Below are positions 53,282-64,000 of a stretch of DNA of 64,000 nucleotides, one piece after another. Origin of the DNA: Deinandra increscens subsp. villosa (lineage: Eukaryota; Streptophyta; Magnoliopsida; Asterales; Asteraceae); contig JBCNJP010000023.1 in NCBI GenBank assembly GCA_039602395.1, positions 85,939,324 through 86,003,323 on the forward strand, in the 5' to 3' direction. Position 1 is the stretch's first letter; every line of letters begins with the position of its first letter. A program made the translations under genes and the position numbers. Below the pieces are notes generated by a model. The model ran no database searches. It was not told where the DNA came from and worked only from the letters and a program-made list of their open reading frames with translations.

Positions 53282-54888
53282 ATCAAAATGACAAGTTTAG
53301 AAAAGAGAGAAAAAGCTTCAAATGTGAAAAAAGATTTTGAATGAAAATAATCAAAAGTCAACAAACCATAGATGAAAATGAGGATTAACTTTTTAAAATA
53401 TATGCATCGTAACTAACACGTGCATTTATGCTTATGTGTTGTTCATTTGTATTTTTTTCAGTAAAAATATGAATTCAAATCACAGTAAGTACACAAAGAA
53501 TAATAGTAATATTTTTTTAATAATGGTTTAAACATTGACATAAATAACTTGTTTTCTATATATGTATAATAATAGCTGTCGAAGCGATCTAATTCTACTA
53601 AACTGCAGATTTTCTGACGTGTGTGATTAAAGTAAGAAGTAAGATTGATATGAAACGAATCTAAAACATTAATGTTTGCCTTAAAAACAGGCATTGAAAT
53701 CGGCTAATTAATACACCACCAATTCTATATTTGAATGTCACGTGACCCCACGATCATAAATCATAATGTATTTTTTCTGTTTCTCCAACTTAATTAAAAT
53801 TAAGAACATTAATATTCATTCACGCGTATATAATATATATAATATATAATATATATATATAATATATAATAATATAATATATAATATATAGTGATGTTGG
53901 AAACGTTACAACCGAAATATGTGAAAATAACTTATAACAAACTTTCAAGATAACAAAGTAAAATTCAATTAACATACAGAGTACAAAATTTGACCAAATA
54001 TCTGAATCAATTAAAATCGGTTTTGCTATCCAAAACGGGGTTGCGGCGTAACTTATTACCCGTTTATCTACCACTTTATTGTAATTTAATCCTTTGAGTA
54101 ACCATAAAGTCTTTTATGAGAAGAATCTATATCAAGTAGAAGAAAAGCAAAACAAAAGGTGTTAGTACGTCTTACACAATTAGAATACTTGATAAACAAT
54201 AAAAATGTTTATAATATTATACCTATGAGGTCACAAATTACGATTTCCTTCCTCAGTTTAATTATACTCTATTTTAGTTATTATTAGTATTAAACACTAA
54301 AAATTAAAAAAAGTTAAAAAAGAAATACTTGTATACGCTCACCTCATAAGGTCTATCCAAATTATGTTTTTTAGAAACGGGGGACATCAAATTGTTTGTT
54401 TTACTGGTTTACTGATTAAACTGATCAAACCGGATTTAAGAATCAGGTGATTATATAAGTAATTTATTTACTATTTTGTATACACAAATGGTGTTGATAA
54501 ACTAAGTTGAAGTTATTAGAAAACATAGAGATAATGTGAGAAGCAGTAAATTTTAGGTCAACGTTTAACTTTGAATAACGTTATTAGTTAAATCACTTTT
54601 CATTCTATACTTAATTTTCATAGAAATTAGGTCATCTAAGGGATCCCTCTCTATTCACCAAAGTTGACGTGGTGAAGAATAAGAATTTGTTGATCATTAA
54701 AGAGCACACAAGGGGCTGCCAGGAGGAATTGATAATTGCCAATCTATATGGACCAAAATCTATGGCACAGAAAAGGGCATACGGAATCACATCTTGTCGA
54801 TTATACAGTAACATGGAAATTGGGTTGTAGTGTGTGATGCTCACTCTTAGATTTGGTTTTAAGAGAGGTCACGCATCGGATTTACTTA
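53282..54888. other. Intergenic sequence
   Basis: AT-rich, with a degenerate (TA)n block at 53826-53890 and the GGTTTTGCTATCCAAAA word at 54019-54035. Short open frames are not supported. I see nothing else. Confidence 0.4.
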
Positions 54889-55255
54889 AGCCTCTCTCAA
54901 CGGTGACTTAGTTATCATCTCTTCTCCACTGCCACATCATCTCTTCCTCATTTAATCATCCTATGACACATTACTACTAATAACACCTCTTCACCACTTC
55001 TTCCTCACAATTTGTCTTTCAAAATAAAAAAATTATGTCGGCAAAACTTCAAAGGAAATTCAAAGAATGGTATTATTTGTGGGCCCTACTAAGTTTAATT
55101 TAGTTTTTTTTATTTGGAGAACAAGTCATAGGGATGTCATATTGGTATATGGGTGATAATTGTTAGTGAAAAAAAGTGGGTGAAGAGATGGTGTCAATGG
55201 TGTGCTTTGGTGACATAGTGGTGATTAGATGGTGACACCACCATAGGGAGTGGCC
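54889..55255. mobile_element. Harbinger-like MITE
   Basis: A 367-bp element with ends AGCCTCTCTCAACGGTG and, inward from the right, GGCCACTCCCTATGGTG, flanked by TTA at 54886-54888 and 55256-55258. Inner sequences are also inversely related (CATCTCTTC on one side, GAAGAGATG on the other). The 3-bp TTA duplication fits PIF/Harbinger. Confidence 0.75.
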
Positions 55256-55258
55256 TTA

Positions 55259-56387
55259 TGAACACATGGTACAACAGAATAACTAAAGCAGCGGAAATTT
55301 AACACTTTTATTTATAACACAAGTACTACAAGTAAGAGCGATAATTTACATAAGGTAATTCTAACTATAAGTACGGTTTATTACTATATCAATGCCAGCC
55401 CACCAAAACATATACACTGATAGCTTGCCCGCCTAACTTGCCCTCACCAGAGCCATCCCATTGCTACCTGAAGTTTCAGCTTCATCTTATATACATTCTT
55501 TAAAAAGGCAGCTTAAGCTGGTGAGTTCTACGTTCTAAATTTTTTACCTTGAGATAAAAACCTTTGGGCCTGTAAGACCCTTTTTACAACCATTTGTTAA
55601 GTATAACATATAACATTCCTTAACAAGAAATACCCTCTACAGAAACCGTTTACCCCGTTATACCCAACCTTTTGTCTAGAATACCATATTTGCTAAATGC
55701 TAAGTTTGCCCTTATGCCCACATTTTGGTAATTCCTATAACGGACAGTCGCACCTTTCCCCCCTTTTTCTAATTGCCGAGTTTACCCTTATGCCCACATT
55801 TCGATAATCCCTATAACAGATAGTTGCCCCCTTTTTCCCCTTTCTAATTTTAGTGATCCCTAATCCCTTCGAGAAACACTACCTTTAACTCAACTCCCCT
55901 AGTACTACTACCCGCCTCTAGTTAAATACCCCAGGTGACATAGATTTATTAGTAAACAACGATAATGCATTCATATGTTGCAACAAATGAACATCCTCCA
56001 TTTTGCCATTGGTGTATGTATACGGGATGTACCAGTGGTGTATCCTCCACACTTCCGATATACTGGGCAACTTATATTATTATGCTTATATATAGAAAGT
56101 ACCAGCGGCGTATCCACCACAGAATAGTAAAGAAAATACATCACATGTTCTCACATATTAATGCATATTCACTATATTGTTTACTAACAATTCCCTTGTC
56201 ACTTGGCTATTTAATTTCAAAGCAAATAATAGCACATAACATATCATAACCATTATAATTGCATAAACAACACGTATAAGCAATTTGAAAGCATTCCCAT
56301 AACATAGCATCAATCCAAAACTAGTTTAATAGTTAAGACGTTTCAAATATAAGCATTTTAATGCATTTTCATAATCTATGATATATA
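55259..56387. other. Unassigned sequence left of gypsy element C
   Basis: Contains direct repeats ACCAGTGGTGTATCCTCCAC/ACCAGCGGCGTATCCACCAC (56031 and 56100) and two related TTTACCCTTATGCCCACATTT words (about 55707 and 55786). It may be an old LTR, but no boundary or coding sequence could be found. Confidence 0.35.
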
Positions 56388-59217
56388 TGTAACACCCCAA
56401 CCGACGGCGGAAATTACGTCGGAACACTAAGATTGCCCAGATGCTCACAACACTATTAAAGTTGTTATATTTAATCATGCCAATTTTCATAAAACAACCA
56501 ACAAAGTCAAACATAAACATGCCACAAAAAATTGAGTCCATACATCTCATAAAAAAGTTTAATTTTATTTAAAAGGTCTCTTAAGTCCCATGTATAATCC
56601 TATGGCGTCGATAACAAGATTAAACAACACCACCTGCAACATGTAGAAAATACGATCAACTACAAGAGTTGGTGAGTAATCATAGATTTAGATACGTATA
56701 TGATAAATAGTACAACATGCGATTATATGTTAAACATGAACACAAGCATAGTAAACTAAAAATGAAACATAGCACATGGGGGTCGACGTAACCCAAGCCC
56801 TCGACATTTAGGCTTTCAATCAGAAGGCGCCACACGCGAGGCAGGACAAGTGGGTTGCCAGACCAACGAATACAATATTGTAACCCCGGCGCAAATGAGT
56901 TAATGGAATACGTTTATGAACATGAACATGAACATGAGCAACACATAAGTACAACACACACAACACAATCCATAGCAATGATCAATCAAGTTCACGTATA
57001 CTAGGCACATAGATCTAACACATTACTCGCATGTGGTTTTGAAAAATAAAGTTTAAGAACATGATTTGGATACGGTACATGTTGCACCCCAAAAGTTAAA
57101 AGAAAAGGGGCTATGATACTCACCTCACAGGTGAATCGAGAAGAAATATAAGCGATAGCGATGCGCGAAAATCACGTCCGGAGATCACCTTGATGATTGA
57201 CCGAGATTGAGCCAAAAATAAATAGATAAGTGAGTAAAGTGATAACCGTGACTTAACATGACACAACATGACCAACTCACGACTCATTGGTGTTTTACTC
57301 AAGTGATAGTGTACGTGCTTAGTTTAGGTTTAAGTCTATGCCCTAAATAAGGTTGAATGGTCCTAATCTAGCAAACTAGCATGGAAATCAAACTAGGTCA
57401 ACAAAAGTCAACAAATGTCAACAAAAGTCAATTCTCATGATAATAATTCAAGGTAATTCACATGTTTATCATATATGACCAGATCTAACATAACCTATTA
57501 TAGATTTTATAGATCTACTTGATTCTAGCATGAGCCTAGCCAATTCTAGCATGAATCTAGTCAAATCTAGCATAATAATCGACTTTTGATCACAAAACAA
57601 ACCTTATTGAGCATGCATGAGTGGATCTTATCATTTAAACACATAAAAGTTCATGATTTAAGGGCCTTTCATACAGATCTAACTTCACATGCCAAGAAAG
57701 TTATAGATCTAAATATATTAGGAGGTAAAAATCTCATCTTGAGGTTTATGACACACATTTCTAAGCCTAGATGACACACATGTTGAGATCTAGTCATTTT
57801 ACTATGTAAAACCCAACCTTGATGATACTATCACATAAATCTGGTCCTAAACATTATTCATGAGGTAAATCAAGTTCATTTGAAACATAAAAATGGAGTC
57901 TTGATGAGAAAATCCCTAGATCTAGCCCAAAATCACATTTAGTACACAGATCTATCCTAGATCTAACATAAAGGTGCAACCTTGATGACATATGACATGG
58001 ATTTTAGTACATAATAGCATGCAAGATCAGATCTAATCAATTTCCAACATAAAAATGAAGTCTTCATGCATAAAACCCTAGATCTATACCCTAAGAGCAT
58101 GCATAATCATAGATCTAGGCCAAAAACATAATAAAGTTGCAATCTTGGACCAGGAAATCAATAGATCTAGATGAAGAGATGATCTAGAACATAGATCTAG
58201 CCTTAAGAAGTCATAAAGGTTAGATCTTGATAAATCGGGATGAGGATCAAAACTTACCGGTAAACAGAAAAGATGAAGAAAAAGGGTGAAGAGGGAGGAT
58301 CCAAGCTTCAATCTTCAAGCTTCAAACTTCAAAGATGGTATTAGGACTTGTTTAGAGGATTTCCAGGGGTTTTGGGAAGTTTAGGAGTTGATGGGGGCTG
58401 AAAGTGGAGAGCATGGAGGCTAATGATGCTTAAATAGGGGGCAAATTAGGGTTTTACTGGAAAACCACTTCCTAGCGTATCTCCTACAGCCTAGGGGAGC
58501 TCCAGGCGATACGCCTAGTGCCTCTCCGGACAACCATCATGCTGATTTGTTGTTTCGGGGGCTCGTTCTTCGTTTTTTGGTGTTTTCGAGTCCCGTTTTC
58601 TCCCAAATAATGGCCCCTCATGTTCATTACATCAAATCCACTCAAAATGATAACAAATATGTCATGTAACACTAATGTATGCACAAATTAGGTCAACACA
58701 TGCAATTTTGGTCGGTTTTGCCGTACGTATCACTTTTAAGCAATTCACCTACGATTTGTGACTCGATCAAGTGTGTGATGACTCGTAATATCATGTGTGA
58801 TCATAAGTGACTATAAGACTCATAAATATGACAAATCTGATTTATGATACTTAAAAACGTGATCTCCCAGTTAAAATCAAAATCGCGCGGGATTTACTGA
58901 ACGTTCACTGTTTCCGTTCTAAGCCTCAAATTCTTGCACGTTCTCACTTGTATTCATTTGTATGCTTAACTAGTATCACATAAAAGTCTCGTACATGCTT
59001 GGATTGATTGAATTCCCGGTTAAACGTTATTAGCGACGTGTTCGCGTAAAATCCGAAATAAGAACAAGTAAACTCAATAACCATAATAACGAATCAAATC
59101 ACATTAAATGAGGTGTAAAACATCATAGAGAACATAAATCTTCATTTATTATCGATCACGGTAATGATTACATGAATTCGGGTCGGATCTGACAAATCAG
59201 AAACCCGAAATGTTACA
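56388..59217 (-). repeat. 3' LTR of gypsy element C
   Basis: A 2830-bp LTR with the terminal inverted word TGTAACA/TGTTACA at its two ends, and the purine tract just inside (59218-59232). On the minus strand a TATA-like CCCCTATTTAAGC lies at 58429-58440. Motifs GGCGATACGCC (58505-58515) and AGCGTATCTCC (58473-58483) are immediately upstream. The first 36 bp at the left edge match the LTR relic ending at 44358. The partner LTR is beyond the window, so identity is untested. Confidence 0.8.
58429..58516 (-). promoter_or_regulatory. Promoter of the element C LTR
   Basis: In minus-strand sense, the near-palindrome AGGCGTATCGCCT (58504-58516) and a second degenerate copy (58473-58483) precede the TATA-like CTATTTAAG by about 37 bp (nearest copy). 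Confidence 0.55.
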
Positions 59218-59232
59218 GTCTCCCCTACTTTG
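59218..59232 (-). other. Polypurine tract of gypsy element C
   Basis: AAAGTAGGGGAGAC on the minus strand, next to the TGTAAC start of the 3' LTR. Confidence 0.8.
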
Positions 59233-59292
59233 GGAAATTGCGTCCCGAAATTAAGAAACAAAGCTAAGCAAACAACTGAGGGTATTTGGCCT

Positions 59293-60336
59293 TCATTTGG
59301 TCTTCGCGTTCCCAAGTGAACTCAGGTCCACGCTTGGACTCCCAACGAACCTTAACGATTGGAATTCGGTTGCGCTTGAGTTTCTTGATCTCAGTATCCA
59401 TGATCTTAATGGGTCTCTCAACAAAATGCAAAACTCGTCAATCCGAATATCCTCAACTGGAACATGCAGATTCTCATTAGCCAAACATTTGCGAAAGTTC
59501 GAAACGTGGAATGTGGGGTGGACATTTGCCAGCTCGGGAGGAAGATCAAGCACATAGGCCATCTTACCGACCTTCTCAAGAATTTTGAACGGACCGACAA
59601 AGCGAGATGCTAGTTTCCCCTTTTTACCAAATCGGAAGACGCCTTTCCAAGGAGATACCTTTAGGAGGACAAGGTCGCCTTTTTCAAACTCAAGGGGTCT
59701 ACGTCGTTTATCAGCATAACTTTTCTGACGACTTCTAGCAGCAAGAAGATGGTCACGAATTTGGGAGATTTTATTAGTTGTTTCTTTAATCAACTCAGGA
59801 CCGGTGATTTGAGATTCACCGACCTCGAACAAACAAATAGGGAAACGACATTTGCGACCATAAAGAGCCTCGAATGGAGCCATTCCAATGCTAGAGTGAT
59901 AACTGTTATTATAGGAGAATTCGATCAAGGGAAAAAATGAACTCCAGCTCCCACCATAATCAATGACACATGCCCGAAGCATGTCCTCAAGAGTCTGAAT
60001 GGTGCGCTTAGATTGACCATCGGTCTGAGGATGGTAGGCAGTGCTGAAATCTAGTTGAGTCCCTAAGGAAGCATGGAGGGACCGCCAGAAATGCGACATA
60101 AAACGATCATCGTGATCAGAGATAATACTCAAAGGAGTGCCATGGCGACACACAATCTCCTTAAGGAAGATTTGAGCCAATATCAGGGCTCCATCGGTCT
60201 CCATGATCGGGAGGAAATGAGCAGATTTGGTTAAACGGTCAACGATCACCCATATAGTATCATATCCCTTAGAAGTTCGCGGAAGTTTTGTAATGAAGTC
60301 CATTGCGATGTTCTCCCACTTCCACACGGGGATCAA
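59293..60336 (-). pseudogene. Integrase core and chromodomain of gypsy element C
   Basis: Catalytic residues are present: D in AMDFITKLP, D in SIISDHDDRF and E in SKRTIQTLED. It then has SYNNSYHSSIGMAPFEALYG, GPFKILEKVGKMAYVLDLP and VHPTFHVSNFRKC. Near 59430 the frame shifts; chromodomain words (VRWESKRGPEFTWE type) are then found in another frame. The preceding TAG at 60343-60345 separates it from the zinc domain. The enzyme would insert element DNA into chromosomes when intact. Confidence 0.9.
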
Positions 60337-60342
60337 GGGTTG

Positions 60343-61134
60343 CTAAAGTAGACCAGCAGGTCGCTGGTGCTCGGCCTTGACTTTGGAACAAGTAAGGCAT
60401 TTCGCCACATAGATCGCTATGTCTTTCTTCATGCCGGGCCACCAATAGAGTTTACGTAGATCAAGATACATCTTATAAGATCCAGTGTGAATGGAATAAC
60501 GAGACTTATGCGCCACGTTCATGATAATCGCCCAAAGATCGTCTCGATCGGGAATCCAGAGACGATTCAAGAAATAAAGAAGACCATCAGATTTGGTCTC
60601 AAATTGAAGCTCAGCACCACAAGATAATTCGTTATGCAAATTGCCCTCATCAATAGATGCGCGTTGAGCTGCCAGAATACGAGCTTTGAGATTGGTCATA
60701 TGATGGGAACTCTGGAATAGAACCAACTTGAGATGCTCTTTTCGACTTAAGTCATCGGCCACGACATTCGCCTTCCCTGGATGAAAACGAATCTCGCAAT
60801 CGTAGTCATTTAAGAGTTCGATCCACCGACGTTGGCGCATGTTGAGATCTCTCTGATCGAAGATATGTTGGAGGCTTTTGTGATCGGTATAAACCACACA
60901 CTTGGTACCGTAAAGGTAATGCCTCCAAATTTTAAGAGCAATCACAACCGCACCAAGCTTGAGGTCATGCGTCGTGTAGTTCTTTTCGTGCTTCTTAAGC
61001 TGCATTGATACGTATGCGATTACTTTTCCCCGTTGCATGAGAACACAACCAAGGCCTTGATGAGATGCGTCGCAATACACCACAAAGTCATCCGTCCCAT
61101 CAGGAAGTGTGAGAATGGGAGCGTCACACAACAT
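60343..61134 (-). pseudogene. RNase H and integrase zinc domain of gypsy element C
   Basis: RNase H words VVYCDASHQGLGCVLMQ, THDLKLGAVV (the usual Glu is Lys), YTDHKSLQHIF and HPGKANVVADDLSRK, followed by the HHCC domain (AHKSRYSIHTGS, then CLTCSKVKAEHQRPAG). It is in frame with its neighbours on both sides, bounded by a TAG at 61147 and another at 60343. Confidence 0.9.
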
Positions 61135-61146
61135 CTGCTTAAGTGT

Positions 61147-62571
61147 CTAAAAAGCGTTTTCCTGAGCAGGACCCCACTCGAATTGTTGACTTTTCTGAGT
61201 CAAAGCAGTAAGAGGCACAACTATGCGAGAGAAATTAGCGATGAAGTGCCGATAATAGCCCGGTAACCCAAGAAACGAGCGGACTTCAGTCGGTGAAGTA
61301 GGGGTGCACCAACTCTTAACGACCTCGATCTTAGCAGGATCGACGTGAATGCCCTTATCGTTAATGATATGACCCATAAATTGAACCTCATTTAGCCAAA
61401 ATTCACATTTAGAGAATTTGGCATAAAGTTGTTCTTTCTTCAGAAGCTCCAATATAAGACGTAAGTGAGTTCCATGTTCTTCCTTTGACTTGGAGTAGAT
61501 CAGAATATCATCAATGAACACAATCACAATTTTATCAAGATAGGGTTTGCAAACGCGATTCATGAGGTCCATGAATATAGCAGGAGCGTTTGTCAAACCG
61601 AAGGTCATCACGGTGAACTCAAAATGGCCATATCGGGTGCGGAAAGTGGTTTTATGAACATCCTCCTCCGCGACCCGAAGCTGATGATAACCGGAACGAA
61701 GATCGATCTTTGAAAAACAAGAAGCACCCTGAAGCTGGTCAAAGAGATCATCAATACGAGGTAGAGGATAACGATTCTTGATCGTGAGTTTATTGAGCTC
61801 ATGATAATAAATGCACATGCGAAGGGAGCCATCCTTTTTCTTAACAAACAGAATAGGTGCTCCCCAAGGAGATGAACTCGGACGAATGAACCCTTTGTCA
61901 GAAAGCTTTTGGAGTTGTTTGGCCAACTCTTGCACTTTCGAGGGTGCAAGGCGATAGGGTGACTTCGCAACAGGAGTGGCACCCGGAACAAGATCGATAC
62001 GGAAGTCCACTTGGCGAACGGGAGGAAGACACACTATATCATCGGGAAACACTTCAGGAAAGTCTCGCGCGACCGGGATGTCTTCGATTCCCCTTTCTTT
62101 ATCTCGAACCTCCATAATATATGCCAGGAATGCCGGATAATCCTTGCGTAAGTACTTATGGGATTTAGTGCATGACATTAGCTTAAGCCCACCAGGTGGT
62201 TTATCGCCATGGATCAACAAGAACTGACCATCTGGGCGAGGAATGCGAATGATCTTATCGAAACAAACGAGCTCAGCACGATTCTTAGATAACCAATCAA
62301 TACCGATGATGACATCAAAGCTCCCGAGAGGCATAGGAATGAGATCGATAGGAAAAATATGACCCTTGAAGTCCAACTTGCAGTCGCGAATCACAGAGAC
62401 AAGATCAATAGGTTTACCATCCGCAATTTCAATAGATAATGGAGAGTCAAGCATAATACGGGGAGAAGCAAGCAAGGGCTCAAACTCTAATGACATAAAG
62501 CTACGGTCCGCACCAGAATCAAACAATATAGATGCATAACAATTATTGATAAGGAACGTACCATTGACCAC
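61147..62571 (-). pseudogene. Protease and reverse transcriptase of gypsy element C
   Basis: 474 open codons. Protease: LFDSGADRSFM (near residue 17) and VIIGIDWLSKN (near 88). Reverse transcriptase: FIRPSSSPWGAPILFVKKKDG, MCIYYHELNK (the usual CIDY has Tyr for Asp), FSKIDLRSGYHQ, catalytic VFIDDILIYSKS, and FLGLPGYYRHFI. The TAG at 61147-61149 cuts the connection to RNase H. The ORF begins with an in-frame ATG, but the natural product was a longer polyprotein. Confidence 0.92.
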
Positions 62572-62639
62572 CTTCTGGTTCGCCTGAGCCTGATTAGCAA
62601 TTGACCAACCATGTTAGTGTTAATGGTAATAAATGATAG

Positions 62640-63927
62640 AGATCAATAAGATATAAGAGGTAAAGCAAACTTAAACCTGATTTGCGTTATTGTTGAAGGC
62701 ACGAGCAGGGGCACCTCAAGCAGCGTTAGCGACAGGCTGATTCACCATAGCAAGCGCGGGGCATGCATTGCGAAGGTGGGTAGTGGACCCATAATTATAG
62801 CAAGCCCTAACTTGAACTTGAACATTTGGATCTTGGGCTATCAGAGATTGGGCCGGATATTAGGCCATGGGCTGATTCCTCAAAGGTTGGGCCTGACCAG
62901 CACGACGACAGTTGTTGGCATTATGGCCAAGCAGCCCATAAGTAGTGCATTGCCAACAAGGGAGATGGGTCGGGTGGTGGCGGTTGCACCTAGCACACAA
63001 AGGATGAGGCCCAGTATATTGCTTCTTGGGAGGAGGGCCATTAGGAGCCCACTGGGCCACAGGAACAGCAGGAATAAGAGCTGCAGCAGGCGCTGCGGGA
63101 GTATCAGTCACCGCAAAGTTTTGCCCCTTACGCTTCTTTTTGTTACTTTTACCAGCAGAAGACTCAGCTTTGAATTCTTTCTCGACCGCGAGCTCGATCT
63201 TTTCAGTGCCCGAGTCCTTCTTGGAACCCCTCCTCTTCAGAGTACCCGCCTTGACATGGTTATCGGTTAGACGGGCAGCGAGATGAACAACACTGTCGAG
63301 TGTCACAGGATTGATGGCCCAGATAGAATCCTGAATCTGCTCAGGTAACCCACCAACATAAGCCTCAATAGCTCGGATCTCAGGTTCAACGATTTCATGC
63401 ACCAAGATTTTTAGTTCATAGAAGCGGTCGGTATACTCCTAATTTTAACCGCTGAATTGTTTCAGTGCCCGGAATTCATCCTCGAGTTTCTTTAGTTCAC
63501 TGCGAGGACAATATTTTTCCCTCATGATTTCTTTGAGCTCACCCCAAGATAAAGCTAGGGCTTCTTCCGACCCACGGATCCTTTTCTCTCCCTTCCACCA
63601 AGTAAGAGCTTTTTCGATCAGGGTGCTGGTGGCACGAGTGACTTTCAGATCATCAGGGCAGTCATTAATGAAGGTATTCTCCATCCCCTCAAACCATTGA
63701 AGTAAACCGATAGGACCCTCGGTGCCCTTGAATTTAGGAGGGTTGCATGAATTGAAATGCTTGAAGGTACAAGCTGAAACAGCAGCTGCGTTGGCAGGAT
63801 TGGCATTTAGGCCCTGCTGGATCTGAACCACGATATTGGGGAGGACCTCGGCCATTTGTTTTGCGATAACCGAGGCCATTTTCCGGCCGCTATCACCCTT
63901 ATGGCGCCCATTAAAATGAATCGACAT
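62640..63927 (-). pseudogene. Gag of gypsy element C
   Basis: Starts MSIHFNGRHKGD. The capsid-type region (LLQWFEGMENTFI, ALTWWKGEKR, YCPRSELKKLEDEFRALKQF) runs to 63445, where TAA and TAG fall two codons apart (63445-63447, 63439-63441). The same frame resumes with EYTDRFYELKILVHE, IEAYVGGLPEQI, a Lys-rich linker, Ala/Pro-rich stretch, and knuckle-like CARCNRHH and CWQCTTYGLLGHNANNC motifs. After a TAA at 62860 a second knuckle reads CYNYGSTTHLRNAC, with its second Cys changed to Tyr. A TGA lies near 62717. Non-functional. Confidence 0.88.
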
Positions 63928-64000
63928 TCTGAGAAGGAGAGAAACGAGGGTTAGGGATTAAATAATGATGTGATCAATAAACAAATTTAGAGTTCAAGTT
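63928..64000 (-). other. Start of the leader of gypsy element C
   Basis: Short sequence upstream of the gag ATG. The primer site and 5' LTR should follow outside the window. Confidence 0.5.

Larger units (their letters stand above)
56388..64000 (-). mobile_element. Chromodomain Ty3/gypsy element C (5' end outside window)
   Basis: Minus-strand element: gag at 63927-62640, protease and reverse transcriptase at 62571-61147, RNase H and integrase zinc domain at 61134-60343, integrase core at 60336 to about 59440, chromodomain remnant to about 59290, purine tract, then a 2.83-kb 3' LTR down to 56388. All pol pieces share one frame, so the original was a single gag-pol polyprotein. At least six stops and a 3' frameshift show it is dead. 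It is related to element A at protein level but clearly diverged. Confidence 0.92.

Noticed and set aside
1..64000. CRISPR arrays, bacterial operons, tRNA or rRNA genes
   Set aside because: Tandem repeats here have no regular unique spacers, genes have introns, and no cloverleaf or rRNA sequence was recognised on either strand.

Overview
The window is plant nuclear DNA, dense in transposons. Two multi-exon host genes with GT-AG introns, nested LTR retrotransposons, a LINE, hAT, Mutator-like and Harbinger-like DNA elements and (TA)n microsatellites all point to a eudicot. I suspect an asterid, perhaps Asteraceae, but only from the style of the repeats. Two runs of exactly 500 N (22862-23361, 46362-46861) are assembly gaps.

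Host genes. (1) LARP6-type La-related RNA-binding protein, + strand, 15797-21149. Ten exons join to 520 codons with a PAM2 motif, a La module (La motif plus RRM), an RG-rich tract and a SUZ-C-like tail. Its first intron appears to use a GC donor and its last intron has a tandem NAGNAG acceptor. (2) Secreted GH28 polygalacturonase, - strand, 51634-49870. Four exons join to 389 codons with all catalytic motifs present; intron 3 carries a MITE.

Mobile DNA, left to right. 254-8496: LTR element on the - strand (539/538 bp LTRs, 5-bp target duplication), coding a long Gag with two CCHC knuckles and no pol. A 1.1-kb hAT-like element (itself holding a MITE) is inserted in its gag. 9107-15411: 6.3-kb Mutator-like element with about 185-bp terminal inverted repeats, ending 385 bp upstream of the LARP6 start codon. 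23362-39174: chromodomain Ty3/gypsy element (call it A), + strand, 5' end lost in the gap. It is interrupted in its reverse transcriptase by a second member of the gag-only LTR family (24790-32028, LTRs nearly identical, so young), and in its 3' LTR by a 1.1-kb hAT element (35345-36436) and a truncated L1-like LINE (about 36515-39095). 40735-41960: two foldback elements bracketed by (TA)n. About 42260-44358: LTR relic. 46862-49080: partial LTR abutting a gypsy integrase tail. 50111-55255: a cluster of MITEs. 56388-64000: a second chromodomain gypsy element (C), - strand, with a 2.83-kb LTR and a decayed gag-pol; its 5' LTR is beyond the window.

The most interesting observations are the gag-only LTR family, with a shared stop codon where a protease would be expected and a derivative that lost its capsid region, and a near-palindromic GGCGRTACGC motif about 36 bp upstream of the TATA box in three otherwise different LTRs. 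Boundaries and duplications were read by eye; no database search was run.
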